Assembly: GCA_006969905.1 (NCBI GenBank) | Contig: CP030887.1 | Coordinates: forward strand, 2,778,730 to 2,842,729 | Reading direction: 5' to 3' | Source: Balneolaceae bacterium | Lineage (GTDB): Bacteria; Bacteroidota; Rhodothermia; Balneolales; Balneolaceae | DNA: 64,000 nucleotides | In this document: piece after piece, positions 25,597 to 35,600 of the stretch | How the letters are laid out: each line of letters opens with the position of its first letter | Numbering within the stretch: the stretch's first letter is position 1 | Program-made: the position numbers and the translations under genes | The notes under the pieces: generated by a model | Seen by the model: the letters and a program-made list of their open reading frames with translations, nothing else | The model's database searches: none | Told to the model about the DNA's origin: nothing

Positions 25597-26758
25597 CCGG
25601 AAATCCGGGATACCCTGCCAACTCTGCAATCAAAATTCCAATGGCTGTATTATCATGCCAGCCTGAAAAACGCATAGCGTGTGGGCCATAAGCCATTAAA
25701 GGTGTGGGTATGCCTGTGTGGTAATCCGTTGTCCAGAATATCTCCAGTTCTTTGGTACCTGAAGGCGATTTTTGGAAAGTCATTCCTCCTGTTTCATGAT
25801 CTGCTGTAACAATAACAAGTGTTTCCCCATCTTCCTGGGCAAAATCAAGTGCTGTTTTAACAGCAGCGTCTAAGTCTTTTACTTCCCTGATTACATACTC
25901 AGCGTTGTTTTCATGTCCACCCCAATCAATCTGGCTTGCTTCAACCATCAGGAAAAACCCTTCTTCATTGGCTGAAAGTATTTCCAGGGCTTTATCAGTC
26001 ATTTCGGATAAGGTTGGAGTTCTTACTTCACTGGGCATTCCTTTATCGGCAAATAATCCTAAAATCCGGTCAGCGTCATTTTCTTTCATCTCCTGAACAT
26101 TTTCAACATAACCATAACCTGAAGCTTTAAACTCTTCAACAAGGTTCCGGTCATCTTTTCTTGAACTTCCTTCCTGATCCTGGGGAATAAAGAACTCTTT
26201 ACCACCACCTAAAAATACTTCCACACCGGAGTCAAGATATTGTTCTGCAATGGTAGTCTGCATCCCCCTGGACTCAACGTGTGCAGCAAAACTGGCAGGT
26301 GTAGCATGTGTAATAGTTGAAGTGGCTACCAAACCCGTACTTTTACCTAATTCTTCGGCAATCTCCAGTAAGGTCTTACAACTTCTTCCATCAGGTAACC
26401 AGGCAACTTTGCCATTATCGGTTTTCTTTCCGCATGAATATGCCGTAGCACCTGCAGCAGAATCTGTGATCAAGGTATTTGCTGCATGTGTACGCACAAT
26501 CCCGGTTACAGGCATACGTTGCAGGGTCAGGAAACCATCTGCTCCTACCAAACTGTACTGGCCTGTAGTAATCTGGGCTAACCCGGTTCCGTCACCAATT
26601 ATTAAGATCACATTTTTGATGGGGCCGTCTTCAACCAAAGGTAATTTAGCCTGGTTAACATTCTTGCTTTCAATTACAGCAATGGTTTCACTTTTTTGAG
26701 CGATCATTTGGCAATTGATCAAAAAAATGGAAGCTATCAATACGAGTGTCTTTTTCAT
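25583..26758 (-). CDS. phoA: Alkaline phosphatase (PhoA family)
   Basis: 391-residue exported phosphomonoesterase. The signal sequence ends near residue 20 (LINCQMIAQK); Cys16 could be a lipobox. Metal and catalytic residues are in order: IIGDGTG (Asp56), TDSAAGATAYS with nucleophile Ser100, THATPASFAAHVESR, EASQIDWGGHENN, VTADHETGG and a late His in SGWHDNTA. Releases phosphate from monoesters in the periplasm. No Pho box was looked for beyond eye inspection and none stood out. Head-to-tail with the helicase gene upstream. Confidence 0.92.
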   Translation of the reverse strand: MKKTLVLIASIFLINCQMIAQKSETIAVIESKNVNQAKLPLVEDGPIKNVILIIGDGTGLAQITTGQYSLVGADGFLTLQRMPVTGIVRTHAANTLITDSAAGATAYSCGKKTDNGKVAWLPDGRSCKTLLEIAEELGKSTGLVATSTITHATPASFAAHVESRGMQTTIAEQYLDSGVEVFLGGGKEFFIPQDQEGSSRKDDRNLVEEFKASGYGYVENVQEMKENDADRILGLFADKGMPSEVRTPTLSEMTDKALEILSANEEGFFLMVEASQIDWGGHENNAEYVIREVKDLDAAVKTALDFAQEDGETLVIVTADHETGGMTFQKSPSGTKELEIFWTTDYHTGIPTPLMAYGPHAMRFSGWHDNTAIGILIAELAGYPGFPAILE

Positions 26759-26815
26759 GGTCTTTTTTCTTTAATGTAATTTTTCTCAGGTTAAGCAACC
26801 ATTAAACTATGGCTA

Positions 26816-28363
26816 TTAATCTTTCCCGAATCGCGGGATCAAACTCTTTATAAGCCCCCAGAAGCCTTTAGCAGGTTTTCGAACTCCCTGATTCCTTTTT
26901 GTGGCTTTTTCTATCCTGTCGGGAGTAATAAAAACTTTGGGTTTTTCTTTTAGCTTAGGTTCCTTCTTCTTAGACTTACTCTTAGGTTTAACCGGCGTTT
27001 TCTTAGCAGGCTTTGTTCTCTTGTCTACTTTAGGTTTTTCTTCCTTTTTTGGAGAAGTTTTTGCTGCAGGTTTGTTCTTAAGAGTAATTGCTACTTTACC
27101 GTCGCTCCCGATATCTATATTTACCGTTTTGAGGTTCAGAGTTCCGGGTTTAAGTCCGTCAATCTTTTTTGGCGAAGAAGCTTTTTTATCAGCTTTTTTT
27201 ACAACAACACTAGTGGTCTTCTTTTCAGTCTTTTTCTTTTCAGTTGAAGCAGAAAGATCCGGGTAATCCAATACTTTAAGATCAGCACCTACTTTCTTTT
27301 TTATGGGATTGAAGAATTTTTCATCAGCCTTACTTACAAAAGTAATAGCAATTCCTTCTTTGTCATATCTACCGGTTCTTCCAATCCTATGGATATAATC
27401 CTCGACCGCCTTTGGCACATCATAGTTCATAATGATGGAGACGTTATCAATGTCAATACCTCTTGCCAATACATCTGTTGCCACAATTACCGGCACTTCA
27501 CCGTTTTTAAACGCGCGAAGGGACGCTGTCCGCTCACCCTGGGTTCGATCCCCATGAATACTACCTGCATTAATACCGCGCTTTTTGAGGGTTTTCTCAA
27601 GCTCATTTGTCCCCTTTTTTGTAGCACTAAAAATGATACAGGAACTCCAGTCCAGATCATCAAGAAGATATTCAACAAGTCCCAGTTTTTTCCGGGGGGG
27701 AGCAAAATATGCACGTTGATCCACTCTTTTAGAGGTGGTTGACACTTCAATCTTTACCTCAACAGGATTATTCATAATGCTTTTCATCAGCTTTTGCAGC
27801 TCTTTAGGCAGCGTGGCAGAGAAAAGCATGGTTTGACGCTCTTTGGGAACACGATCAATTATGTGTGTTACGTCAGGTAAAAAACCCATATCAAGCATTC
27901 GATCAGCCTCATCCAAAACTAAAAATCGTATTTGGCTAAAATCGATATCCAGTACTTTCATCTGGTCGATGAGCCGGCCCGGTGTTGCAACTAAAATATC
28001 GACACCTGCCCGTATCGCATTTGCCTGCCTGGAAAAATCCTCTCCCCCGATGATAGTGGCCGAAGTAATACCTGTATGATATCCTAAAGCAAATATCTGT
28101 TCATCAATCTGTTGTGCCAATTCCCGGGTTGGGGACAAAATCAATGCCTGGATACCTTCGGAAGGTTGCCTTAGTATCAGTTCAATTATAGGGAGTACAA
28201 ATGCCCCCGTTTTTCCTGTCCCCGTCTGTGCTGCCCCAAGTATGTCCTTCCCTTCCAGTGCAGCAGGTATGCTTTTTTCCTGGATCGGGGTTGGCTCTTC
28301 ATATCCAACATCCTGTAAGCCTAGTTGAAGAGACTCCCGAAACTTAAATTCATTAAATGTCAA
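26816..28363 (-). CDS. DEAD-box RNA helicase with basic C-terminal tail
   Basis: 515 residues. Motifs in order: Q motif (PTPIQEKSIP), Walker A AQTGTGKT (45-52), PTRELAQQ, DEAD (in LVLDEADRM), SAT, then in the second domain IIFSATKKGTNEL, ATDVLARGIDI and HRIGRTGR. From about residue 375 a Lys-rich, Pro-rich tail (KKTEKKTT, PAKKTPVKPKSK) gives non-specific RNA binding, as in RhlE-type enzymes. Likely acts in ribosome assembly or RNA turnover, often cold-induced in this group. Alternative name rhlE or csdA; sequence alone does not decide. Confidence 0.93.
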   Translation of the reverse strand: MTFNEFKFRESLQLGLQDVGYEEPTPIQEKSIPAALEGKDILGAAQTGTGKTGAFVLPIIELILRQPSEGIQALILSPTRELAQQIDEQIFALGYHTGITSATIIGGEDFSRQANAIRAGVDILVATPGRLIDQMKVLDIDFSQIRFLVLDEADRMLDMGFLPDVTHIIDRVPKERQTMLFSATLPKELQKLMKSIMNNPVEVKIEVSTTSKRVDQRAYFAPPRKKLGLVEYLLDDLDWSSCIIFSATKKGTNELEKTLKKRGINAGSIHGDRTQGERTASLRAFKNGEVPVIVATDVLARGIDIDNVSIIMNYDVPKAVEDYIHRIGRTGRYDKEGIAITFVSKADEKFFNPIKKKVGADLKVLDYPDLSASTEKKKTEKKTTSVVVKKADKKASSPKKIDGLKPGTLNLKTVNIDIGSDGKVAITLKNKPAAKTSPKKEEKPKVDKRTKPAKKTPVKPKSKSKKKEPKLKEKPKVFITPDRIEKATKRNQGVRKPAKGFWGLIKSLIPRFGKD

Positions 28364-28488
28364 AGTGCTTCCGTCTTATGTCTGATTTTAAAAGCGAATA
28401 TACACAGAATAACTGAATTAAAATTCCACATTGACGTAAATAGGTTTTATTTTCAGGCTTTTTATTACCCATTAAATTAAAAGATTAC

Positions 28489-29190
28489 ATGAACTCCAAT
28501 CGACTATTCTCAACATTTGCCCTAGTACTCTTACTGGTAACTTTAGCTTGCCAACAGCCTTCTTCAAAATCTGCCGATCAAATTTCTAAAATGGATCCTG
28601 AGACTAAACTTGACAGTATTAGTTTTGCGCTGGGTTATCAAAATGGTGCTTTTCTTGCACGTGAAGGAGCCACTGAATTTAATTTTGACCAATATCTTTC
28701 AGGTTTTGTGAACGGGCTTGAAGGCAAAGAAAAACTTAATGATGAGGAACTTAATCAAATTGTTAATGCCTTTCGGATAGAGCTTCGCACAAAAGTAAAA
28801 GAAAAGAACAAATTGGAAGGTGAGCAATTCCTTGAAGAAAATGCATCAAAAGAAGGTGTAATGGTTACCGAATCAGGTTTGCAGTATAAAATTATTACTG
28901 AAGGTTCCGGAAAATCGCCTGAAGCAACAAATACAGTAAAAGTAAATTATGAAGGATCTCTTATTGACGGTACTGTTTTTGACAGCTCTTTTGAAGGAGG
29001 CCAACCCATTGAGTTCCCTTTGAACCGTGTAATCCCCGGATGGACTGAAGGGGTTCAACTAATGAAAGAAGGCGCTACTTTTGAGTTTTATATCCCTTCA
29101 GAACTGGCTTATGGAGAAAACGGAGCGGGCGGTGTAATACCTCCCAATGCTACTCTTATTTTTAAAGTAGAGTTGCTCGAGGTTAAGTAA
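28489..29190 (+). CDS. FKBP-type peptidyl-prolyl isomerase lipoprotein
   Basis: 233 residues. The lipobox is TLAC (Cys21), so it is membrane-anchored outside the cytoplasm. An FKBP_N dimerisation domain (about 37-115, starting DSISFALGYQNG) precedes an FKBP_C domain (about 125-233) with VKVNYEGSLIDGTVFDSSF, VIPGWTEGVQLMKEG, and IPPNATLIFKVELL. Arrangement matches FkpA/Mip-type periplasmic foldases. Monocistronic, with a strong terminator right after it. Confidence 0.92.
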   Translation: MNSNRLFSTFALVLLLVTLACQQPSSKSADQISKMDPETKLDSISFALGYQNGAFLAREGATEFNFDQYLSGFVNGLEGKEKLNDEELNQIVNAFRIELRTKVKEKNKLEGEQFLEENASKEGVMVTESGLQYKIITEGSGKSPEATNTVKVNYEGSLIDGTVFDSSFEGGQPIEFPLNRVIPGWTEGVQLMKEGATFEFYIPSELAYGENGAGGVIPPNATLIFKVELLEVK

Positions 29191-29215
29191 CTCTATCGCT
29201 CATCTGTTCAAAAAC

Positions 29216-29251
29216 AAAAAGCCCGGTATATATTTATATACCGGGCTTTTT
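29216..29251. terminator. Bidirectional intrinsic terminator
   Basis: AAAAAGCCCGGTATA and its perfect complement TATACCGGGCTTTTT (29216-29230, 29237-29251) around a six-base loop. It lies between the converging FKBP and lipoprotein genes and has A/T tracts on both sides, so it can end transcription both ways. Confidence 0.9.
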
Positions 29252-29269
29252 AGAAATTATTAGTAATAA

Positions 29270-30580
29270 TTACGAAGCAAGGTTCGTCAGGATAATGATC
29301 TTCGTAACCGCTTCAATATTTGCTTCACTCATAGAAGTTGAGCTCGCCATATCGCCAGAAGTTGATTCTACTTCATTAAAAAAGGTTGAATAGATAGTTA
29401 GTGCTGCTGTAGCATTTGTAGTACTTGAAATTGCACTTTCAAATACTGTTTTTGCACCAGTAGTTGAGTTAATTTCAGTTTTAACACTTACTACAAATGT
29501 TGCTTCTACAGAAGAATCACTTGCCATAGCAGTTTGCACTTCATTCATGTAATCTTCAAAAGCAGCTTCAACATCAGCTTTAACGCCAACAGCTGCTTTT
29601 AATGCTGCTTTTAGTTTTATACCTGCATCAGCAATAGCTGTTTTAGTTTCGTCAGACATCTCAGAAGCTTCAGCCTTAGCTCTGACCGCTGCATCAACTA
29701 CAATTCCGGTCATTATAGATGTTTGTGCCCTTGCTGAATTTTCTGCTTCTGTAGAAGCAGATTCCATACTGTTTATCAGAATTCTACTCCATAGCTCAAT
29801 TGCATGTGCAGCCTTATTGGCTTCTACACCAGCACTTATCATTGCAGTCGCAGTAGTTTCTAAAAACAAATCAACAGCTGCAGTTTCAGCTTGGGTAGTA
29901 CTTGCGGCACTAAGATCTGTTTCTAAACGAGCTTGTGCTTCAGCAAGAACCTCAAGGGTTGCATTAAGCTTTTCTTCAGAATTATTCTCTATTTCATTCT
30001 GAAAGAACCTGATTCTTGCTTCAGCAGAGTTTTTTAGCGATGTGGCAAACCGAATAGCCAACGAAGAACTATTATTTATTTCTTCCTGAATAGTAGATGT
30101 AACCACCGCTTCTATATCGGATTTGGAAACAATATCAGCTGCACCTTGAGCTACTAACTGAGCAAAAACTTTCGTTTCAGCGGTTGACTCAAGATTAATG
30201 GGTTTTAAATTAATAGTGCTTCCTTTTTCAACTGCACCCGAAATGAATCCCATCATTTCCGTGGCATTTTTCTTGGCTACTACCACATAGTTTTGGGCTG
30301 CATTAATGTTGAAGGTAAGAGAAAAATTACCATTCGCATCTGTAGTTGTTTCTATACCTTCTAAAGTTTCGATACTTCCGTTCGCAGAAACAGTAGCCAT
30401 AGTAACAACAGTGCCTTCCTCAAGTGAATTTGTTTTGGCTTGAGTCTGCTCAACTCTGCCATTTACTGTGGCCGATTCATCATCAGCACTGTTTGAACTG
30501 GAACATGCGAAACCAATAGTAGAAAGTATTAAAGTGAGAATTAATATTGGTGATTTCAGTAGTTTATTATTAATCAGCAT
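29270..30580 (-). CDS. Hypothetical lipoprotein, Ala/Glu-rich helical
   Basis: 436 residues. The lipobox is GFACSSS (Cys26). A short beta domain of the carboxypeptidase-regulatory type follows (about 38-125: SATVNGRVEQ, TDANGNFSLTFNI). The rest (about 130-430) is an unusually Ala, Ser, Thr and Glu-rich helical region with few aromatics, for example AAVDLFLETTATAM and KAALKAAVGVKADVEAAF, probably a long helical bundle. No known domain recognised there. Surface or periplasmic role unknown. Confidence 0.7.
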   Translation of the reverse strand: MLINNKLLKSPILILTLILSTIGFACSSSNSADDESATVNGRVEQTQAKTNSLEEGTVVTMATVSANGSIETLEGIETTTDANGNFSLTFNINAAQNYVVVAKKNATEMMGFISGAVEKGSTINLKPINLESTAETKVFAQLVAQGAADIVSKSDIEAVVTSTIQEEINNSSSLAIRFATSLKNSAEARIRFFQNEIENNSEEKLNATLEVLAEAQARLETDLSAASTTQAETAAVDLFLETTATAMISAGVEANKAAHAIELWSRILINSMESASTEAENSARAQTSIMTGIVVDAAVRAKAEASEMSDETKTAIADAGIKLKAALKAAVGVKADVEAAFEDYMNEVQTAMASDSSVEATFVVSVKTEINSTTGAKTVFESAISSTTNATAALTIYSTFFNEVESTSGDMASSTSMSEANIEAVTKIIILTNLAS

Positions 30581-30779
30581 ATCGACTATTTTTGATTAAA
30601 GGTTAACTGACTACTTTTATAGCTCACATAAAGAATTGTTCCAGCTTTTTTAATCTTTAGAATAGAACCAAAGCTTCTGAAGTCAGGTAAGCAAGAGCGC
30701 TTACCTTTTATTAATACCTCCTAATACTGATTAAAAACTTCTAAGCGACTCTTTGTAATAATTGTCTCATATTTGTATT

Positions 30780-30890
30780 GCACACAAAAGAAAGGGGACC
30801 AGATATCATCTGATCCCCCATGAATACGTTGGCTTTTTCGGGGTACAAAGTCAATGAAAAGCTACAACTGATAGTTGTAGCTTTTTTTTT
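30780..30890 (+). ncRNA. Candidate small RNA ending in an intrinsic terminator
   Basis: A plus-strand unit of about 110 nt: a GC-rich hairpin at 30794-30818, then a linker, then a terminator stem with nine T. No plus-strand gene precedes it, so the terminator may belong to an untranslated RNA. It could instead simply end the minus-strand recD transcript. I recognise no Rfam family. Confidence 0.25.
30857..30890 (+). terminator. Intrinsic terminator
   Basis: GCTACAACT (30861-30869) pairs with AGTTGTAGC (30873-30881), flanked by AAAA and T9. The longer T tract is on the plus strand; on the minus strand it lies just after the recD stop with four T. Confidence 0.75.
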
Positions 30891-30917
30891 GAATAAAGTT
30901 CCTTGGTACCATCCCCT

Positions 30918-32630
30918 CTAATTCATAAGCTTTTTGGCCAAGCCACTGGTACGTATAATTTTTTGATGAACGGCCTCCTCAAATATTGTTTCACTTCCAA
31001 CTACAAGAATACTTTTACGGGCTCTTGTTACAGCTGTATATAAAAGTTCTCGCGTAAGTACCGGATTTATGGTATTTGGAAGTAATAAAACCACATTTTC
31101 ATATTCCGAGCCCTGGCTTTTATGAACTGTCATACAAAAAGAAGGCTCATAATTCTGAACCCGATTTACCGGAATTGTGCGAGAGATATCCCCCTCTACA
31201 ACCAAGATTTCTTTACCCTCAATTACATGAAGAATTCCTGTTTCTCCGTTTCGAACATTCACAGAACGATCATTTTTTGTAAAAAGAACTGGCCGTCCGG
31301 TGTACCAACCTGTTTGTTTTGCACCAATTAGTTTTCTCACACCTTGTTCAGAAATCTGATTTATCCTCTCTACCCCAAACTCCCCTTTCCTTGTTACACA
31401 TAGTATCCGGTATTCGTTGAACAACTTAAACTGAGACTCAGGGTCTTTGCCGGCATATTCCTGATACGCCTGGATAATATTTTTTTGAAGTATTTCTGTC
31501 AGAACTTTGTTGGAGGGCGTTAGAAACTGTATATCAGGGTATTGGGAAGAAGAAAGCAATTCCAGACACTTTTTGCTATCCCCCCTATTGATGGTTTCTG
31601 CTAATTGTTTTAAACCTGATTGTTCATCAAATCGGAATGATCTCTTTAACAGAACAATGGAATCATTAAGATGTGCCATCTCATTTTTCCCTGGTACTTC
31701 AAGTTCTTCTGCTACTGCATCTGAAAAATAGTTATCAGCACTTTCACAAATATCACCCAATACAGAACCTGCTTCAACAGATGCCAGTTGGTCTTTATCG
31801 CCCAGCATGATCAACTTACAGGATTCTGGAAGTGCCCTTATTAACTGAACCCAAAGCCGGATGTCGAGCATAGAAACTTCATCCACTATAACTGCATCAT
31901 ATTGAATCCGGTTTTCCCTGCCGAATAAAAAACTACCATCGGGCTTGGCACCCAACAATTTGTGGATAGTGACTGCAGTAATACCTTCTTTGCTTACAGC
32001 ATCATTTAACCGTTGGGCAGCTTTACCTGTGGGTGTAGCAAGGGCTATTCGTGAAATTCCGGCTTTACCAAAAACCTCGATTATTTTGTCAACTGTATAG
32101 GTTTTGCCTGTTCCTGGCCCACCCGAGATTATCGCAAAATCTTTCATCAAAGCCAGTTTTACTGCAACTTTCTGCCAATTAAGATCCTCCTCTTCTTCAA
32201 AAAAAGCTTCAATCACTTTTTGTACTTCTTCAGGAGCCTTCTTAACAGGTCGCTCGCTTCTACTCAATATCCAGCCGGCCAGTTCTGTCTCATATTTCCA
32301 ATACTTTTGTAAGTAGAGCCTGTTATCCTCAAAAACCAGGGGTTTTAATTCTCCATTTGTAGCCACCATTTCACTGTTTTCAAGCAAAGGAGCAAGTTCT
32401 TTAATATCCAGGTTTTTGATTAAATCAAAAGGTTGTACATAGGAAGAAAGCGTATCCAAACGAATACATACATTGCCTTTTAATTGATAGTGAACTACCA
32501 GTGCAAGCAACAGAATGACCCGATTGTCCTCTTCCGGAAAAAGCTTACAAAAACGAACTGATACCTGGTATTCAACTCTTCCAATTATTTTGGATTCGTA
32601 AAGGTTCTTCAAAAGGGACAGTGCTTCCAT
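30918..32630 (-). CDS. recD: Exodeoxyribonuclease V subunit alpha, RecD helicase
   Basis: 570 residues, the 5'-3' SF1B helicase of RecBCD. A small helical N-terminal domain (about 1-120) that contacts RecC precedes the helicase core: Walker A GGPGTGKTYTVDKI (about 168-181), VDEVSMLD (Walker B), LGDKDQLASVEAG, and the C-terminal VHKSQGSEYENVVLLLP with VTRARK. Length is close to E. coli RecD (608). Start ATG overlaps the recB stop (TAATG), so subunits are made in step. Confidence 0.93.
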   Translation of the reverse strand: MEALSLLKNLYESKIIGRVEYQVSVRFCKLFPEEDNRVILLLALVVHYQLKGNVCIRLDTLSSYVQPFDLIKNLDIKELAPLLENSEMVATNGELKPLVFEDNRLYLQKYWKYETELAGWILSRSERPVKKAPEEVQKVIEAFFEEEEDLNWQKVAVKLALMKDFAIISGGPGTGKTYTVDKIIEVFGKAGISRIALATPTGKAAQRLNDAVSKEGITAVTIHKLLGAKPDGSFLFGRENRIQYDAVIVDEVSMLDIRLWVQLIRALPESCKLIMLGDKDQLASVEAGSVLGDICESADNYFSDAVAEELEVPGKNEMAHLNDSIVLLKRSFRFDEQSGLKQLAETINRGDSKKCLELLSSSQYPDIQFLTPSNKVLTEILQKNIIQAYQEYAGKDPESQFKLFNEYRILCVTRKGEFGVERINQISEQGVRKLIGAKQTGWYTGRPVLFTKNDRSVNVRNGETGILHVIEGKEILVVEGDISRTIPVNRVQNYEPSFCMTVHKSQGSEYENVVLLLPNTINPVLTRELLYTAVTRARKSILVVGSETIFEEAVHQKIIRTSGLAKKLMN

Positions 32631-35600
32631 TAAGTGCCCCCTTTAAATAGAAAGTCTAATTCTCTCACTTTTTCTAAAGAAGGGCGATCAAAGAAAACAC
32701 CCCTTGAGGTGTATTTTGGGTCAAGTCCTCTCAGGAAAAGATAGATTACTCCTCCAAAATGCTTTTCATAAGAGTAATCGCTTTTCCGAAGCTTAAGAAA
32801 CCTGTGTAAGGCTACTGTATAAATATGATATTGCACATCATAATTGGAAGATGTTACGCTCGAAAGCATAGAATCATAATCATATTGAGAGGAATCATTA
32901 CCGAGGTGATTACTTTTGTAATCCAGAATGTAATACCTGTCTTCGTATTCAAATATCAAATCAATGTATCCCTTCATAAAACCATCAATCGAGTATTGAA
33001 CAGATTTAGTAAGCTGAGCTTTTGCAAGAATTCGATTAATACCATTTGCACTAATACCTGAAACCGGAAAATGAAACTCCAGTTCTTTTAAAACCTGAAG
33101 GTTTGACAGTTTTGAAAGGCTTATACCTGAATCTAAAACCGGATGGTTTACAGAGTTAAGAACCCAATCTTCTAAAACAGTTAACCATTTACTATCTAAG
33201 CCGGATTGATTTAGTTCTGTTTCTATTACTTTGTTGAAGGAATCCGGATCATTGAAAGAGATATTTTCAAAAATAGCATGTAATAAATTTCCTGTTCTTA
33301 CTCCACGGGGAAAACCGAATACAGTTAAATCATCCTGTTCTACTAAATCGGTTTCTTCATTACCAGTTTCATCCAGTTCAAAACCTTCTAATTCATAAAT
33401 ATGAGGCTCTTTCCCTGAGGTTAATGAGGAAAAACTGACCATCCGGTAGAAACTATCCAGATTCTCTCTTTCAAAAGTTTTGACTTCATAAGTAAGCGGC
33501 TTTTTATCTTCTGTTTCATCAATTTCTACCTCTAATTCAGTACTCTTCCTAAAAGCTATTTCATTCTTCTCTGCAAACTCTTTTAGTTCATTAAATAGCA
33601 CTGAAGAACCTGAACCTGACCTCCTGGTCTTTTGAATTTTTGCTTTCAGCTTATCGAATACCTCTTGATACCCTTTCATTAATCCATAAAGAGGTGAACG
33701 GTCCGATTCAATTTCTTCCGGGATAAAAACAAAACAGGCTGATTTAGCTCTTGTAAGAGCTACATAGGTTAACCGAATGCGCTCTGCAAAATCTGCTTTA
33801 GCTGATTGTAACCTGTTATCAAATCTTTCATAACCTTCACTTCCAATATCCAGGTAGGCATCGCCATCCCGATGAAAAGAGAAAACAGAAGAATCTTTTG
33901 TATCTACATCTTCCCATAAATAAGGGCAAAAAACAATATCATACTCAAGCCCTTTACTGGCATGCATGGTAACGATTTGTACCAGTTCTTCATCACTTTC
34001 CAGCCTGATAAGCTCATCATCTGAAATAGACCCAACTGATTTTACCTTTTTACTGAGGTATCTGAAAATTGCACTTGGTGTAGATATCTTTCCGTAATAT
34101 GCTTTACCTAACAGTTCAATAAGGTGATTGAGGTTTGTAATCCGGCGCTCTGCATCAAAGAATTTTGCAAGATTTAGTTCAACATCAAATTCAATAAATA
34201 ATTGACCTATAGCCTGGAGAAAACCTTCTTTTTTCCAGGTGTTTGCCGCCTCCCGGAACTTCGATAGAATAGCATCCCATTTCATTTCGTTGTTTAATAG
34301 ATCCTGAATAGCCACAGCATTATAACCCATCAACTGGGTAGCTAGTGCTGAACGTATGCTATCATCGACACCCGTATTGGCAATTGCATCAAGAACCTGT
34401 AAAAGCTCCAACGCCTCACGTGATTGATACACGCTTTCTTTACTTCTGATTACACTCTTAATCCCTATTGATCGTAACTCATCCTGTACATCTGATGCCT
34501 GTTTGTGAGTACGAACCAGAACTGCAATACTGCCTTGTACCACTTTTTTCCCACCAACTTCATAAGGCTCATTTAACAAAACGGCAATTTCTTTGGCTAC
34601 ACTTTTGTTTAGCGATTGGCGTGTATCTGTTACATTTTTGCTATGAGAACTTGTATAAATAAATTGAAGTGCTTTAACCGATTCCTGGTTCCTGGTCAAT
34701 ATAAGTTCTGCATTGTTTTTTTGTACCGGGAACCGGGCTTTATTGAACTCAAGATCATTTATTACAAAAGGCTCTTCTGAATATGAAAACACTTTATTTA
34801 CTGAATCTATCAATGGCCCGGACGAGCGGTAATTATGAGTCAGGTAGTATACCTGATCAGGGTCTGCATCTTTTTTAGCAGCCAGGTAAGTAAATATATC
34901 TGCCCCACGGAAACTATAAATAGCCTGTTTGGGATCACCAATCATAAACAATGAGGTTTCTGAGTTTTCAGAAACTGAATACAGGCTTTTAAAAATGGAA
35001 TACTGAACAGGGTCTGTATCCTGAAATTCATCTATAAATGCAATGGGATACTTTTTCCTTAAAGACTTTACCAATCCTGAATCAGGCTTTGAAACTCCAA
35101 TTTCTACCGTTTTCAGTAAGTCATCATAGCTCAATAAGTCCCTGTTAGATTTAGCTGCCTTTACCTTTTCGATGATTTCATTTGCTGCTTTTTTCAGAAA
35201 GGATACTTCCAGTGATTGAAGTTGCCCGCTCAGTTCCAGGTATCGATCAACCTGATCGGTAACTGCTAAACCCGGAATCGAGTTACCTTTAGTTACTTTT
35301 TCATAAATACTGTTGCTAAATAACTCAAGCTTGTATGCAGGTACAAGTGGTACAATATCGGAATGAACCCAGTTGAGTATGTTTTTTAAAACAACAGGTA
35401 CATTTTTGTTGTAAGTGGTTTTATTTAAAACACCGCTTTCAAGTATCTCCCTCAATTTAGTTTCCTCTTCAAGAAAAGCTGTTCTTAATCCATGAAAAGT
35501 ACTCTTTATATCATCATAAATAGTTTTGAAATGTTGTGTGTCGGGAACATCAGGCACCAGGATTGAGTAGCTGTTGCGTAATACATTCTTCACATACAGC

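Larger units (their letters stand above)
30581..30917. other. Intergenic region with hairpins, possible small RNA
   Basis: 337 bp with no convincing protein gene. It has two hairpins near its right end (one at about 30794-30818 with GGGGACCAGAT paired to ATCTGATCCCC, and the terminator below). Left part should hold the promoter of the minus-strand lipoprotein gene. Confidence 0.5.

Noticed and set aside
27541-27562. GGGTTCGATCCCC, a tRNA T-arm-like sequence
   Set aside because: It lies inside the DEAD-box helicase gene and encodes a normal conserved segment; no acceptor or anticodon stem surrounds it.
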